DNA from: Niallia taxi
GTDB lineage: Bacteria; Bacillota; Bacilli; Bacillales; Cytobacillaceae
NCBI RefSeq assembly: GCF_032818155.1
Contig: NZ_CP102589.1
Location: forward strand, 3,210,001-3,274,000
Direction of reading: 5' to 3'
Length of the DNA: 64,000 nucleotides
How positions within the stretch are numbered: the stretch's first letter is position 1; each line of letters opens with the position of its first letter. Position numbers and translations under genes: made by a program. Shown one piece after another: positions 34,704 to 43,730 of this stretch. Below the pieces are notes generated by a model. That model was not told the DNA's origin, did no database searches, and worked only from the letters and a program-made list of their open reading frames with translations.

Positions 34704-36011
34704 TTACTCCTCTTCTGATAATGCCTCTTCCTGCTTTTTCACAAAATCCTTTGGTGTCGCCTGACCGCCAAACAAGGATTGAATCATATCCAAATGGACT
34801 TGTGCAACACTTGAACTCATTTGTACATCTGCATAAAGAGTTAAGTTGGATGCATTACCTAAATCATTAAGGATATCAATATACATTTGGTCAAGCTCTG
34901 TACTGGAAGTATCAACAACTGTTGCAGGAATCACTCCAGCATCTGAGACTGAACGCTTGCCCCACTCCTTCACTAGGTAGGAAACAAAATCCTTTGCTTC
35001 GTCTTTTACTTTGGAATTCTCTGATACAAATAAACCAACTCCAGGTCCGCCAACATAGCTGTTAATATCTCCTTTACCGCCTTCATATGTTGGAAACTTG
35101 AAATAGCCTACTTTATCTTTAAATTCTTGCGTAACATCAGGACTAGTTGTGTAGTTTGGCAGCTCCCATGTTGCCATTAAATACATGGCTGCCTGTTCAT
35201 TCATGAAATAGCCTTTTGCCTCATCGTTTGATAAGCCATTGAATCCTTTGACAAATGCCCCCATGTCAACAAGCTTCTTCACTTCTTCCGCTGCTTTCAA
35301 CAAAGCCGGATCTTCAAAGCTTCCAGAACGATTAATCGCATTTGCGAGAGCTTCAGAACCGCCAATGCGGTCGGCAAGGTACATATACCACATAGATCCT
35401 GTCCATCTGTCCTTGTTTCCAAGCGTAATAGGTGTTACCCCTTTGTCTACTAACGTTTTTACTACTTTCTCGAATTGATCATATGTTTCTGGTATTTCAA
35501 GATTGTATTTCTCGAAGATTTCTTTGTTGTAGTAAACTGGTGTTATGTTCAGCTCAAGTGGCAACCCGTATGTTTTACCATCAACTGCATATGCTTCTGT
35601 CGTCCCTGCAACAAACGAGTCCTTGAAATCGCTTTCGATTTTGTCGTCTAATGGTGCAAGCATGTTTCCTTCCACGAAAGGCTTTAAGTAGCCGGCAGCC
35701 CATGTTACCCCAATATCAGGAAGTTCATTTGATGCAGATAAAACTTTGATTTTATCTTTGTATTGCTCATTTCCAAGAATTTCAGTTTGAATTTTTATAT
35801 CGGGATGATCCTTTTCATATTGCTTGATGATATTATTTACTATCGTGTATTGTGCCTTTGAAGATCCTTCTGGCCATAGGTGCATAAATTTAATGACGGT
35901 TTTCCCATCACTTGAAGCGCTTTCATTTGTAGACGATGAACATCCTGCTAATGCTAAGACAACTATCATGACAATGGACATCATAACGAAAATAGATTTG
36001 CGTCTAATCAC
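34704..36011 (-). CDS. Sugar ABC transporter substrate-binding lipoprotein (XynE type)
   Basis: 435 residues. Lipoprotein signal with lipobox LALAGC (Cys at 24), then a Ser/Thr linker and a cluster D-type CUT1 binding protein: FMHLWPEGSSKAQYTIVNNII, GAGxxP-like DIGVTWAAGYLKPF, NGLPLELNITPVYYNKEIF, GVTPITLGNKDRWTG and MNEQAAMYLMATWELPNY. GTG start with AAGGGGGC eight bases upstream. Neighbouring GH52 indicates xylo-oligosaccharides. The C-terminal YTLYADVQMSSSVAQVHLDMIQSLFGGQATPKDFV is standard. Confidence 0.92.
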   Translation of the reverse strand: MIRRKSIFVMMSIVMIVVLALAGCSSSTNESASSDGKTVIKFMHLWPEGSSKAQYTIVNNIIKQYEKDHPDIKIQTEILGNEQYKDKIKVLSASNELPDIGVTWAAGYLKPFVEGNMLAPLDDKIESDFKDSFVAGTTEAYAVDGKTYGLPLELNITPVYYNKEIFEKYNLEIPETYDQFEKVVKTLVDKGVTPITLGNKDRWTGSMWYMYLADRIGGSEALANAINRSGSFEDPALLKAAEEVKKLVDMGAFVKGFNGLSNDEAKGYFMNEQAAMYLMATWELPNYTTSPDVTQEFKDKVGYFKFPTYEGGKGDINSYVGGPGVGLFVSENSKVKDEAKDFVSYLVKEWGKRSVSDAGVIPATVVDTSSTELDQMYIDILNDLGNASNLTLYADVQMSSSVAQVHLDMIQSLFGGQATPKDFVKKQEEALSEEE

Positions 36012-36109
36012 TTTTTTGCCCCCTTTTTTTAGTTTCTTTACACTATGAGTCTACCATCTTTTCTTATTGCTCTGAAAGGTCACTGTCATTAGGAAAAATA
36101 CTACTTTTT

Positions 36110-36895
36110 TTAGAAAACAGTTACACTGTTTGTCCTTCTATACATGCTTGGTGTGACCCCTTCTAACTCTCGGAAAATCTTAATAAAATATTTAGCTGTT
36201 TTATAGCCGCATTCCTCCGCAATATCTGCAATGGGATGCTTAGTGGAAATCAGCAGCTCTTTTGCATACTGAATTCTGCGCCTTGTTATATATTCACTAA
36301 AAGTCACTTTCATTTGTTCCTTAAAGAGCACACTTAAATAGCTTGAGTTTAAATGGACATGCTCTGCGACTCCTTTTAAACTCAGCTCTACTTTTAAGTG
36401 CTGGTCAATATAATGAATTGCTTCTAGCACTGGTTCCTTCGTAGTTGTTTCTTTCAAGTTGAGCTTGAGCAGCTTTTCATCGACGACCTTTTCCATCATT
36501 TCTGCTCTTGTTTGCTTTGTTTCAATGGTGACAGCAGCTTCGACTGCTTCAATCAGCTTCTTTTTACTGACAGGCTTAAGCAAATAGTTAACAACCCCTA
36601 AGCGGAGTGCTTCTTGTGCATACTCGAACTCCGAATAAGCAGAAATGACGATTGCAACTGGTGATAGGCTTTGCATTTTTATTTCCTGTAATAGCTTAAG
36701 GCCAGTTATTTGCGGCATTCTGATATCTGTTATTAATATATGAATTTTGTATTGCTTGACGAGTTCAATCGCTTCCTCGCCATCTGCTGCTGCAATTATT
36801 TGCCACCTTTTATCTGCCCAAGCCTCCAGAGTATTCTTCATTCCTTGCCTTGCTTTAGGCTCATCATCGACAATTAAGATTGTTTTTGTATACAT
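36110..36895 (-). CDS. Response regulator with AraC-type DNA-binding domain (YesN/XynC type)
   Basis: 261 residues. Receiver domain with acidic pair in ILIVDDEPKARQG, phospho-acceptor Asp57 (LITDIRMP), the Ser of VISAYSEFEYAQEA and the Lys in YLLKPVSKKKL. The AraC domain (about 160-258) has HLNSSYLSVLFKEQMKVTFSEYI and IADIAEECGYKTAKYFIKIFRELEGVTPSMYR. It overlaps the kinase gene by 22 bp. It probably activates the importer operon on extracellular xylo-oligosaccharide. Confidence 0.94.
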   Translation of the reverse strand: MYTKTILIVDDEPKARQGMKNTLEAWADKRWQIIAAADGEEAIELVKQYKIHILITDIRMPQITGLKLLQEIKMQSLSPVAIVISAYSEFEYAQEALRLGVVNYLLKPVSKKKLIEAVEAAVTIETKQTRAEMMEKVVDEKLLKLNLKETTTKEPVLEAIHYIDQHLKVELSLKGVAEHVHLNSSYLSVLFKEQMKVTFSEYITRRRIQYAKELLISTKHPIADIAEECGYKTAKYFIKIFRELEGVTPSMYRRTNSVTVF

Positions 36896-38640
36896 TCCTT
36901 TTCTCCCCCCATAATTGGAATTTCGAAGGAAACAGTTGTCCCCTTATCTCGCATACTTTTAATCTCCAGCCCCTCATGTCCATCCTCTTGGTAGTAGAGC
37001 TTCAATCTTTTAAATACGTTAGAAATAGCCATACCCTTGCCTTTAACAGAGGTAATCCCGCCTTTTGCCATCGCCTTCTTGATTTTCTTCAACCTGTCTT
37101 CGGCTATACCTGCACCATCATCTTCAACCGTTATCAACAAATTTTGTGTGTTTGACACATGTCTGACAGAAATGATAATATAACAAACTCCTATCTTGTT
37201 ACCTGCACCATGTATAACGGCATTTTCTACTAGCGGCTGAATTAAAAACTTAGGTACCTTTACCAGTTCATAAGCCGTATCCATCTCAATGCGCCATTTT
37301 AGCTTATCGCCAAAACGCATTTGCATGATTTCCATATAATCGTTTATATGATTAAGTTCATCCTTCAAAAATACCCATTCATCCTCTTGGCTGTTCGTAA
37401 TTGTATATCGAAATAAATTAGACATGGCTACAACTGTATCTGCAAGCTCCTCCTCTCCCTTTTCCTCAAGCGACCAATGAAGAGCATTAAGTGTATTGAA
37501 GAGAAAATGGGGGTTAATCTGTGCTTGGATTGCTTTCAACTCACTCCTGCTCTTGACGATTTCCTTTTCATAAACCATTTTGATTAAATGATTTGTTTCT
37601 TTAACAAGTTGGTTATAGGTGCTATTCAACTCATTTATCTCATTAACAGACGGAAGCTTTGGATTCATCTCCAGTGACCCTTGACTCGCATGTCTCATTG
37701 TTTTTGTGAGCCTGATTATGGGTCTTGTAATAATGGTCGATAAAAATAAAGAACAGATAAAATAAATCAGCAGACCGATCAGCCCAGAAACGAAGATGCT
37801 TGAACGAAGAACAGAAATTCCGCTTGTCAATGCGGTGACAGGCGTCAGGATAAGCACAGTCCAACCTGTAATTTCCGATTCCTCTCTTGTTACCATATAA
37901 TCCTTCTTATTGATTTCAACATTCGTACTGTCATTATGTATGATGGATTGTAGTGGCTTGTCATAATCAGTAATAATCGGCTCAAGCGCTTTATCAAGCA
38001 ATATTGAATACTGATTTGTTTTATTAGTTAAATCTTTATTTACAAATTGAAAATACTCTTTATACATACTGATAAGGATATATCCGCCATTGGCATAGTT
38101 TTTGTCCATTAAATTAACTCGTCTGATAGCAAGAAAATAATTAGCATCATTCGGGTCTTCACCGATCCAAACAAGTCTTCCCTTTTCTCTCTTCGCCAGC
38201 TCCACCCAGCTCTTTCGTAATTTAAGAGGTGCATTTGCATCATCAAGTGGTAATATACGATGCTCTTCATTCGTAAAAAGCTGAAAAGAAAAAATGCCAT
38301 CAGAGTTTGCTGTAATGGTGTTCACTGTTCCCATCAATTCCTGCAGCTCCAAAAATGGCACTTCCTTATTTTCATATTCCTTCGTCAAAAGCTTTTGTAC
38401 TTTGTCATTTGTTACAACTAGCTTTGAAGCCATGTTGATTTGCTCATACAATGATTCTAGCCTGCCATTTGCTTCCACAGCGACTTGTTTAATCTGTTTT
38501 TCCGCATTGTTTTTTAGCAAATAGGATACTTGATTAAAGGTGAGGATACTTACAATCAATAACACAATAAACATCGCTGACAGGAAAACTATTAGTATTT
38601 GGTTCCGTAATGTATTCCACTTTTTTAAGACTTTAAGCAT
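36874..38640 (-). CDS. Sensor histidine kinase (YesM/XynD type)
   Basis: 588 residues. TM1 about 15-37, an extracellular sensor domain about 40-275, TM2 about 277-299, HAMP, then His_kinase with QAQINPHFLFNTLNALHWSLEE (phosphorylated His) and a HATPase_c domain (NAVIHGAGNKIG, DDGAGIAEDRL, GKGMAISNVFKRL). AAAGGGGGAGA precedes the ATG. First gene of a seven-gene operon; a XylR operator 55 bp upstream shows it is in the xylose regulon. Direct ligand binding or sensing through the binding protein is not distinguishable. Confidence 0.94.
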   Translation of the reverse strand: MLKVLKKWNTLRNQILIVFLSAMFIVLLIVSILTFNQVSYLLKNNAEKQIKQVAVEANGRLESLYEQINMASKLVVTNDKVQKLLTKEYENKEVPFLELQELMGTVNTITANSDGIFSFQLFTNEEHRILPLDDANAPLKLRKSWVELAKREKGRLVWIGEDPNDANYFLAIRRVNLMDKNYANGGYILISMYKEYFQFVNKDLTNKTNQYSILLDKALEPIITDYDKPLQSIIHNDSTNVEINKKDYMVTREESEITGWTVLILTPVTALTSGISVLRSSIFVSGLIGLLIYFICSLFLSTIITRPIIRLTKTMRHASQGSLEMNPKLPSVNEINELNSTYNQLVKETNHLIKMVYEKEIVKSRSELKAIQAQINPHFLFNTLNALHWSLEEKGEEELADTVVAMSNLFRYTITNSQEDEWVFLKDELNHINDYMEIMQMRFGDKLKWRIEMDTAYELVKVPKFLIQPLVENAVIHGAGNKIGVCYIIISVRHVSNTQNLLITVEDDGAGIAEDRLKKIKKAMAKGGITSVKGKGMAISNVFKRLKLYYQEDGHEGLEIKSMRDKGTTVSFEIPIMGGEKECIQKQS

Positions 38641-38693
38641 AGTCTCCCCCTTTAATTATGTTGGCCGTACCACTAATAAACAGCAGTTTACCT

Positions 38694-38720
38694 AACTTAG
38701 TTTATTAGATAAACAAAGTT
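38694..38720. promoter_or_regulatory. XylR operator 3, before the xylo-oligosaccharide operon
   Basis: Near-perfect 27-bp palindrome. Half sites AACTTAG and CAAAGTT flank the core GTTTATTAGATAAAC, which is the same 15-base core as XylR operator 2. Confidence 0.8.
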
Positions 38721-38860
38721 GATATACTTTTCGGTACAATTATCTCTCTGCAACGTTCATGTAAGCCCTTACTTAATTCGAATTATACTATTTTTTCTAG
38801 ATGGATGATATAGAGAGTATTAGTATTTAGAAAAAATTCTTTCATACATAAAAGAAGGAG

Positions 38861-39033
38861 CTGGGACAAAACAAAAATACCCTATCTAAGGACGAATAAT
38901 TGAAACAATGAAGCATGGAATTAACAATTGAGTACCTTTAAAATTAGTTCGTTTCATTACGCGCTACACCCATTCGCTTTCCTCTATTGCACTTAGTAGT
39001 AGAGTGGCCTCCGCTCCATTCCGCTAATATTTT
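38861..39033 (+). repeat. Intergenic repeat, short copy
   Basis: 38937-39033 aligns with 52556-52702: AAATTAGTTCGTTTCATT, CGCTTTC, CCTCTATTG/T and GAGTGGCCTCC are shared, but this copy lacks a central segment of about 48 bases holding the GC-rich hairpin. The block at 38861-38907 (GGGACAAAACAAAAATACC) reappears inverted at the far end of the other copy. The rest of 38641-39123 shows no gene. Confidence 0.6.
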
Positions 39034-39061
39034 TGATGATTGTTTTAAAACGGAAAAACAT

Positions 39062-39106
39062 AAAAAACCAAACTATTATCAATAAACGATTAAATAGTTT
39101 GGTTTT
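39062..39106 (-). terminator. Terminator after the flavin oxidoreductase gene
   Basis: AAAACCAAACTATT and AATAGTTTGGTTTT arms with a 14-base loop, with T on the minus strand. Confidence 0.7.
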
Positions 39107-39123
39107 GAATTAGACTTAAATGC

Positions 39124-40125
39124 TTATGAAAGCAATTCCTCTGCAATCAGCCTGTATGACTGTATTTTATCAGCTATGTCATAAGTAATGGTAACAATCA
39201 TAATTTCGTCAGCACCATATGTCTCACTTACTTTGCTGAGCTTGTTTTTGACTTCCAGCGGATTTCCGATAATCATTTTTTCCTTCATGGAAATAAGCTT
39301 TTCTGTCTCTTCTTCTGTGAGCTTATAGTTTTTAGCCTCTTCTATTGAAGGAACACCTTTTTCCCCTTGCCCCTTTGCCCGTTGCAATGACCAAATGAGG
39401 GAGCTTAAGGCAATAGCTTCTGCTTGTTCGGTTGTTTCTGCGCATATTACAGAAACAGCCACAATTACTTCAGCCTTACTTTCCCCATTTTTTCGCTTCT
39501 TGAAGGCGAGTTTATACTGCTGAACAATTTCCGGTCCATCATTTTCACTCATAAAATGGCCAAATGTATAAGAAAGCCCAAGTGATCCTGCAAGCGCAGC
39601 GCTTTTTTTGCTTGTCCCAAGCAGCCATGGCACAGGCGAAATCGCTGGAACAGGTGCTGCTGATAATGCTGCTTGCTCGTGAGCTGAAGGATATTCATCA
39701 TCCAAAAACTGTAGCAATTCCTTTATATTTTCAGGCATTGCCCAAACCTGCTTGAGAAAGTTTTCACTCAGGGCATTACTTGCTTCTGCTGAACCACCAG
39801 GTGCTCTCCCAATGCCTAAATCGACCCGATTAGGAAATAATGTTGCCAGCATGTTGTAGACCTCAGCAACCTTGTATGGCTTATAATAGGGCAATAGAAC
39901 AGCACCTGCACCAATTCGGATTGTACTTGTATGAGCTCCAATATAACTCAGCATCACTTCTGGTGCTGAGCATGCAAGGCCTGGCAAGTCATGATGCTCT
40001 GCAAGCCAATAGCGTGTAAAACCAAATTTCTCTCCTGCTTGCGCCAATTTGGCAGACGCAGCTAGGGCAGCTTGGGCATTTTGATTTGTAGAAATCGGTG
40101 ATTGATCTAAAATTCCTAACCTCAT
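39124..40125 (-). CDS. LLM-class flavin-dependent oxidoreductase (luciferase-like)
   Basis: 333 residues, bacterial-luciferase-like TIM barrel with FMN: LGILDQSPIS start, YWLAEHHDLPGLACSAPEV, IGAGAVLLPYYKPYKVAEVYNMLATLFPNRVDLGIGRAPGG (in pieces). The start and these motifs place it near the YtmO/YwcH-like group of unknown substrate. GAAGG lies upstream of the ATG. It is 19 bp after the DUF3219 gene and on the same strand. Confidence 0.86.
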   Translation of the reverse strand: MRLGILDQSPISTNQNAQAALAASAKLAQAGEKFGFTRYWLAEHHDLPGLACSAPEVMLSYIGAHTSTIRIGAGAVLLPYYKPYKVAEVYNMLATLFPNRVDLGIGRAPGGSAEASNALSENFLKQVWAMPENIKELLQFLDDEYPSAHEQAALSAAPVPAISPVPWLLGTSKKSAALAGSLGLSYTFGHFMSENDGPEIVQQYKLAFKKRKNGESKAEVIVAVSVICAETTEQAEAIALSSLIWSLQRAKGQGEKGVPSIEEAKNYKLTEEETEKLISMKEKMIIGNPLEVKNKLSKVSETYGADEIMIVTITYDIADKIQSYRLIAEELLS

Positions 40126-40144
40126 GAGGATGCCTTCTTTCTAT

Positions 40145-40429
40145 CTATTCCTTTTTCTCCAACAGTGTTAACGTAAATTCGCCCACATTTCCTTTTTCAT
40201 ATAAGTTCGTGACAGATGTTGAGTATTGTTGGATAGCTGCAACAAAGGACAGCTCTGTTTCTGGAACGGTGACTTGAAAATCATTTTTGTACAATAATGT
40301 AGTAATTGCATGATAGTCTTCATTTCCTACATCAAATACGACAGTAATAGAATGAAGGCCGTCTATTAACTCTTCTTTATAGCTTTTTACATGTATTACC
40401 GTATCATTAAGTTTGATTTTGTTTATCAT
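40145..40429 (-). CDS. DUF3219 (YkvR-like) protein
   Basis: About 94 residues. The translation MINKIKLNDTVIHVKSYKEELI, then HAITTLLYKNDFQVTVPETELSF and NLYEKGNVGEFTLTLLEKK, fits the small DUF3219 family of Bacillus; its function is unknown. The reading frame continues upstream to 40576 inside the SNF2 gene, but that part has no conserved content; the ATG at 40429 after TTAGGGCT is chosen, although its ribosome binding site is weak. It may be translationally dependent on the SNF2 gene 26 bp upstream. Confidence 0.78.
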   Translation of the reverse strand: MINKIKLNDTVIHVKSYKEELIDGLHSITVVFDVGNEDYHAITTLLYKNDFQVTVPETELSFVAAIQQYSTSVTNLYEKGNVGEFTLTLLEKKE

Positions 40430-40454
40430 AGCCCTAACATTCCCTTCTATTTTC

Positions 40455-43400
40455 TTATAAAAGCAGGCTCCGCAATTCCTCATCTGTAATGGATGACAGC
40501 ACTGCTTCATCTGTATTGATAAGCTCATCAACAAGAAGCCGTTTCTTTTCCTGGAGCTCATGGATTTTCTCTTCAATCGTGCCTTTAGCCATCAGCTTGA
40601 TTACTTGTACGACGTTTTCCTGGCCAATCCTGTGAGCTCGGTCAGCAGCCTGCTCTTCTACTGCAGGATTCCACCAAGTATCATAAAGAATAACCGTATC
40701 AGCACTCATTAAATTGAGCCCTGTTCCGCCTGCCTTTAAACTGATTAAAAAGTAGTCCCTTTCACCAGCATTATATCTATGGCACAGCTCTACTCTTTCA
40801 CTCGATGGTGTGTTGCCGTCAAGATAAAAGAAAGGCATATCTCTAACAGCAAGCTCTCTGCCAATTAAATCAAGCATCTTCGTAAATTGAGAGAAAATCA
40901 GTACACGTCTGCCCGCTTGCTTGGACTCCTCTACCAATTGCATCAACTGCTCAAGCTTAGAGGATTTGCCATTATAACCGTCCACAAAAAGAGCTGGATG
41001 GCAGCAAATTTGTCTTAGTCTCGTCAACCCTGCCAAAATTCTAATGCGGTTTTTGCGCAGTGTCGCTTTATCGAGATGCTTGAATGTATCGTGGCGCAGT
41101 TTTGCTAAATAAGCACCATACAGTTTCTTTTGGTCTGGAAGCAAATCAACTGCTTCCTCCCATTCCTCTTTTCTAGGCAGCTCCATCAGCACATCCTCTT
41201 TAAGGCGGCGCAGCAGAAATGGTTTTATGCGCTGTGCTATTTGCTTTCTCGTCAGATTGGCATATTCCTTCAAGCTTCTGAACAGCTGTGGAAAAACAAT
41301 ATAATACAGTGACCACAGCTCTTCTATGGAATTTTCCACTGGTGTTCCTGTTAAGGCAAAACGGTTGTCTGCATGAATTTGTTTCACGGCCTTTGCCGTT
41401 TGTGTTCCTGCATTCTTAAAGGCCTGTGCCTCGTCAAAAAATGCTGTGTGGAAGACATGTGTTGCATACCATTTAATATCCTTGCGCAGCAACGGATAAG
41501 AAGTAATAACAACATCCATGCCATCAAGCTCATCTAGCAGCTTTTTCCGCTCTATTGCAGCACCATCTATAACAACCGCTTGAATCTCTGGTGCAAATTT
41601 CATTATTTCCTGAAGCCAGTTATATGTTAACGAAGACGGACAAACAACCAAAATCGGCTTATTATCCTTTCTTATGGCGGGAAGTTCTGAGGCAATAAAG
41701 GTGATGCTTTGCAGCGTTTTCCCCAGCCCCATATCATCTGCCAGAATACCTCCAAAACCATATCGCGCAAGTGTTTTCATCCATTTAAAGCCTGTTTTCT
41801 GGTAATCCTTTAAGATGGATTGCAAATGCTCAGGCATCTCTATGTCAGAGAGTTCTGGATTTCGAATTACCTGCATAAGCTCCGCCATTGATTCATCTAA
41901 TTCTATAATACCCTGTTCTCCCTCTGAAAAAAGGGATAGACCTTCTGTGAACGGAAGCTCAAACATATCAACTTCTTCTTTCAGCTCCAGCTCTGGAAAG
42001 CGCAAAAACTGCTGAATTTTTTCAAATTCCCTAGTCTGCAAGGAAAGCAGCGCGCCGTTTTGTAGTCGATAGTATTTGCGTTTCTCATCTAATGCAGACA
42101 GCAATTCCTTAATTTCTCTTTCTGGAAAGCCTTCCATTTCGAACTTGAATTCCAGCCAGTTAATGCGATCCTTTTTCACCTTTACCCTGAATTTCGGGAA
42201 GCTATTTCCCTTGAAAATGCGATTACGGACTGCTGTTGTAGCATATATTTGTACACTCAGTTTTAATTCTGGCAAGGTGTTATACAGAAATTCATACTCC
42301 AGCTCCTCATTGTAGAGGATATAGCCGCTTTCTGTTTCGGCAAACGAGCTGTTTTCCATTATTTTCAGGATTTCATTTTCCTTTTCTTCCTCCCTGACAA
42401 AAGCACCTTTTGCAGGAACATCCCTGCTTTCAACAGGGTTTATCACAATATGGCCATAATGAAATTCTAAACTTGCCAAGAGCCGATTATTGACACGGTC
42501 CAAATACAGTTTTGCCAATAGGGGTGTGCGAACAAACTGACTGCTTATATGCACACTGCCCAGTTTCCTTAAGTTAGGCGCTACCTTTTCCAGAAAAAAC
42601 TCTGCTTGGTTTTGACGGATGGGAATATGATTTGTGCCAGTCTGCTCAAGCATCCCCTTTAACTCTGTTAGCCTTTGAATATCCTGACTGTCTACCTCAT
42701 AGATTGTTCCTCTTGAGACAACAGAATCATACATAGGAAGCAGCTGGATTTGTTCCATTCCAGCAATAGAGAGCTGATGATTACCTGTTTTCCCATACTC
42801 GAATTGGAAGGTTAATGGCAGCTTCCCGTTAGAAAGGGTTACGCCTTGATGTGTTTCTGCCCAACATTGAAATTCAACATGAGGCGCCTTTGTGAGCAGC
42901 TTACGAACAGATGGCCAAGAAGATGGGGTGAGGAATACCATGTGCTTTTCCTCTGCCATTTCGGTCTTGCTTAACTGCGGCATGTAGGCATTTTCGTCCT
43001 CAGCTACTGCCAACAGCCCTCCCAATACAGCATCTGCTTCCTTAATAAAGCATTGTGTTTCTGGATTATGGTTAATAGTTTCTGTTGTATAGACATTTGC
43101 TTGTTTCCAAGCAAGCAAAAAGGCGTGCATATTTGATACGACAACATCATCAATCCGCATTTCAACTGCAAGCATCATCCTTTTATTAACTTCCTCCACC
43201 CGACAAACAAAAGCTGCTTTTCTTACTTCTCGATTCTCAAAATGACGTTGATGTGCACTTTTCCGTTTAGGCTGCAAATCAAAAATAGACAGTAATTCGT
43301 CTGCAAGCAGATCCTCGCTCTGCTCGATATGTGGTGCGGTTTTCTTAACCTGATGTTCATAAACCGCCAGTAAAACTGCGGCCACATGCTGACAATCCTT

Positions 43401-43625
43401 TTGAAAGGAAGCGAGCTTTGGACAAGAGCATTCTGCTTGAATATTATCTGATGTCGTCTTTATGCTAACATTAAAATCATCTGCACCATGGACAATTGCT
43501 TTACATGTATCTGCATTAAATAATTGAAACGTAACTTTATTGCTTCTCACAAAAGAATCTCCTCGCTTGAAGGAGACATTGCCGCACATTTCTTTTATGA
43601 TGTTTTTTGTCAACCTAACATTCAT
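40455..43625 (-). CDS. SWIM/SNF2-family helicase
   Basis: 1056 residues. The SWIM zinc finger near the start is CSCPKLASFQKDCQH (about 81-95, CxCx(n)CxH), followed by a beta-rich SNF2-associated domain (about 180-560) and the two RecA-like lobes: Walker A DDMGLGKTLQS, motif II DEAQ (DEAH-like), TGTPVENSIEELWSL, and the C-terminal DGNTPSSERVEL and SADTVILYDTWWNPAVEEQAADRAHRIGQ motifs. Members remodel protein-DNA complexes, such as RapA-like recycling of RNA polymerase, but the target here is unknown. Ribosome binding site GAAGGAG. Confidence 0.92.
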   Translation of the reverse strand: MNVRLTKNIIKEMCGNVSFKRGDSFVRSNKVTFQLFNADTCKAIVHGADDFNVSIKTTSDNIQAECSCPKLASFQKDCQHVAAVLLAVYEHQVKKTAPHIEQSEDLLADELLSIFDLQPKRKSAHQRHFENREVRKAAFVCRVEEVNKRMMLAVEMRIDDVVVSNMHAFLLAWKQANVYTTETINHNPETQCFIKEADAVLGGLLAVAEDENAYMPQLSKTEMAEEKHMVFLTPSSWPSVRKLLTKAPHVEFQCWAETHQGVTLSNGKLPLTFQFEYGKTGNHQLSIAGMEQIQLLPMYDSVVSRGTIYEVDSQDIQRLTELKGMLEQTGTNHIPIRQNQAEFFLEKVAPNLRKLGSVHISSQFVRTPLLAKLYLDRVNNRLLASLEFHYGHIVINPVESRDVPAKGAFVREEEKENEILKIMENSSFAETESGYILYNEELEYEFLYNTLPELKLSVQIYATTAVRNRIFKGNSFPKFRVKVKKDRINWLEFKFEMEGFPEREIKELLSALDEKRKYYRLQNGALLSLQTREFEKIQQFLRFPELELKEEVDMFELPFTEGLSLFSEGEQGIIELDESMAELMQVIRNPELSDIEMPEHLQSILKDYQKTGFKWMKTLARYGFGGILADDMGLGKTLQSITFIASELPAIRKDNKPILVVCPSSLTYNWLQEIMKFAPEIQAVVIDGAAIERKKLLDELDGMDVVITSYPLLRKDIKWYATHVFHTAFFDEAQAFKNAGTQTAKAVKQIHADNRFALTGTPVENSIEELWSLYYIVFPQLFRSLKEYANLTRKQIAQRIKPFLLRRLKEDVLMELPRKEEWEEAVDLLPDQKKLYGAYLAKLRHDTFKHLDKATLRKNRIRILAGLTRLRQICCHPALFVDGYNGKSSKLEQLMQLVEESKQAGRRVLIFSQFTKMLDLIGRELAVRDMPFFYLDGNTPSSERVELCHRYNAGERDYFLISLKAGGTGLNLMSADTVILYDTWWNPAVEEQAADRAHRIGQENVVQVIKLMAKGTIEEKIHELQEKKRLLVDELINTDEAVLSSITDEELRSLLL

Positions 43626-43730
43626 CTGGCTTTCTCCTTCTTCGACAAGTCCATTCGCTTTTTTTCTCTTTTTTCATTCTAACACCGTGCCTTATATGCA
43701 ACAAACAATGTGCACTACTGAAAAATCCGA

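Noticed and set aside
40430..40576. N-terminal extension of the DUF3219 gene.
   Set aside because: It lies inside the SNF2 gene and has no family-like sequence.
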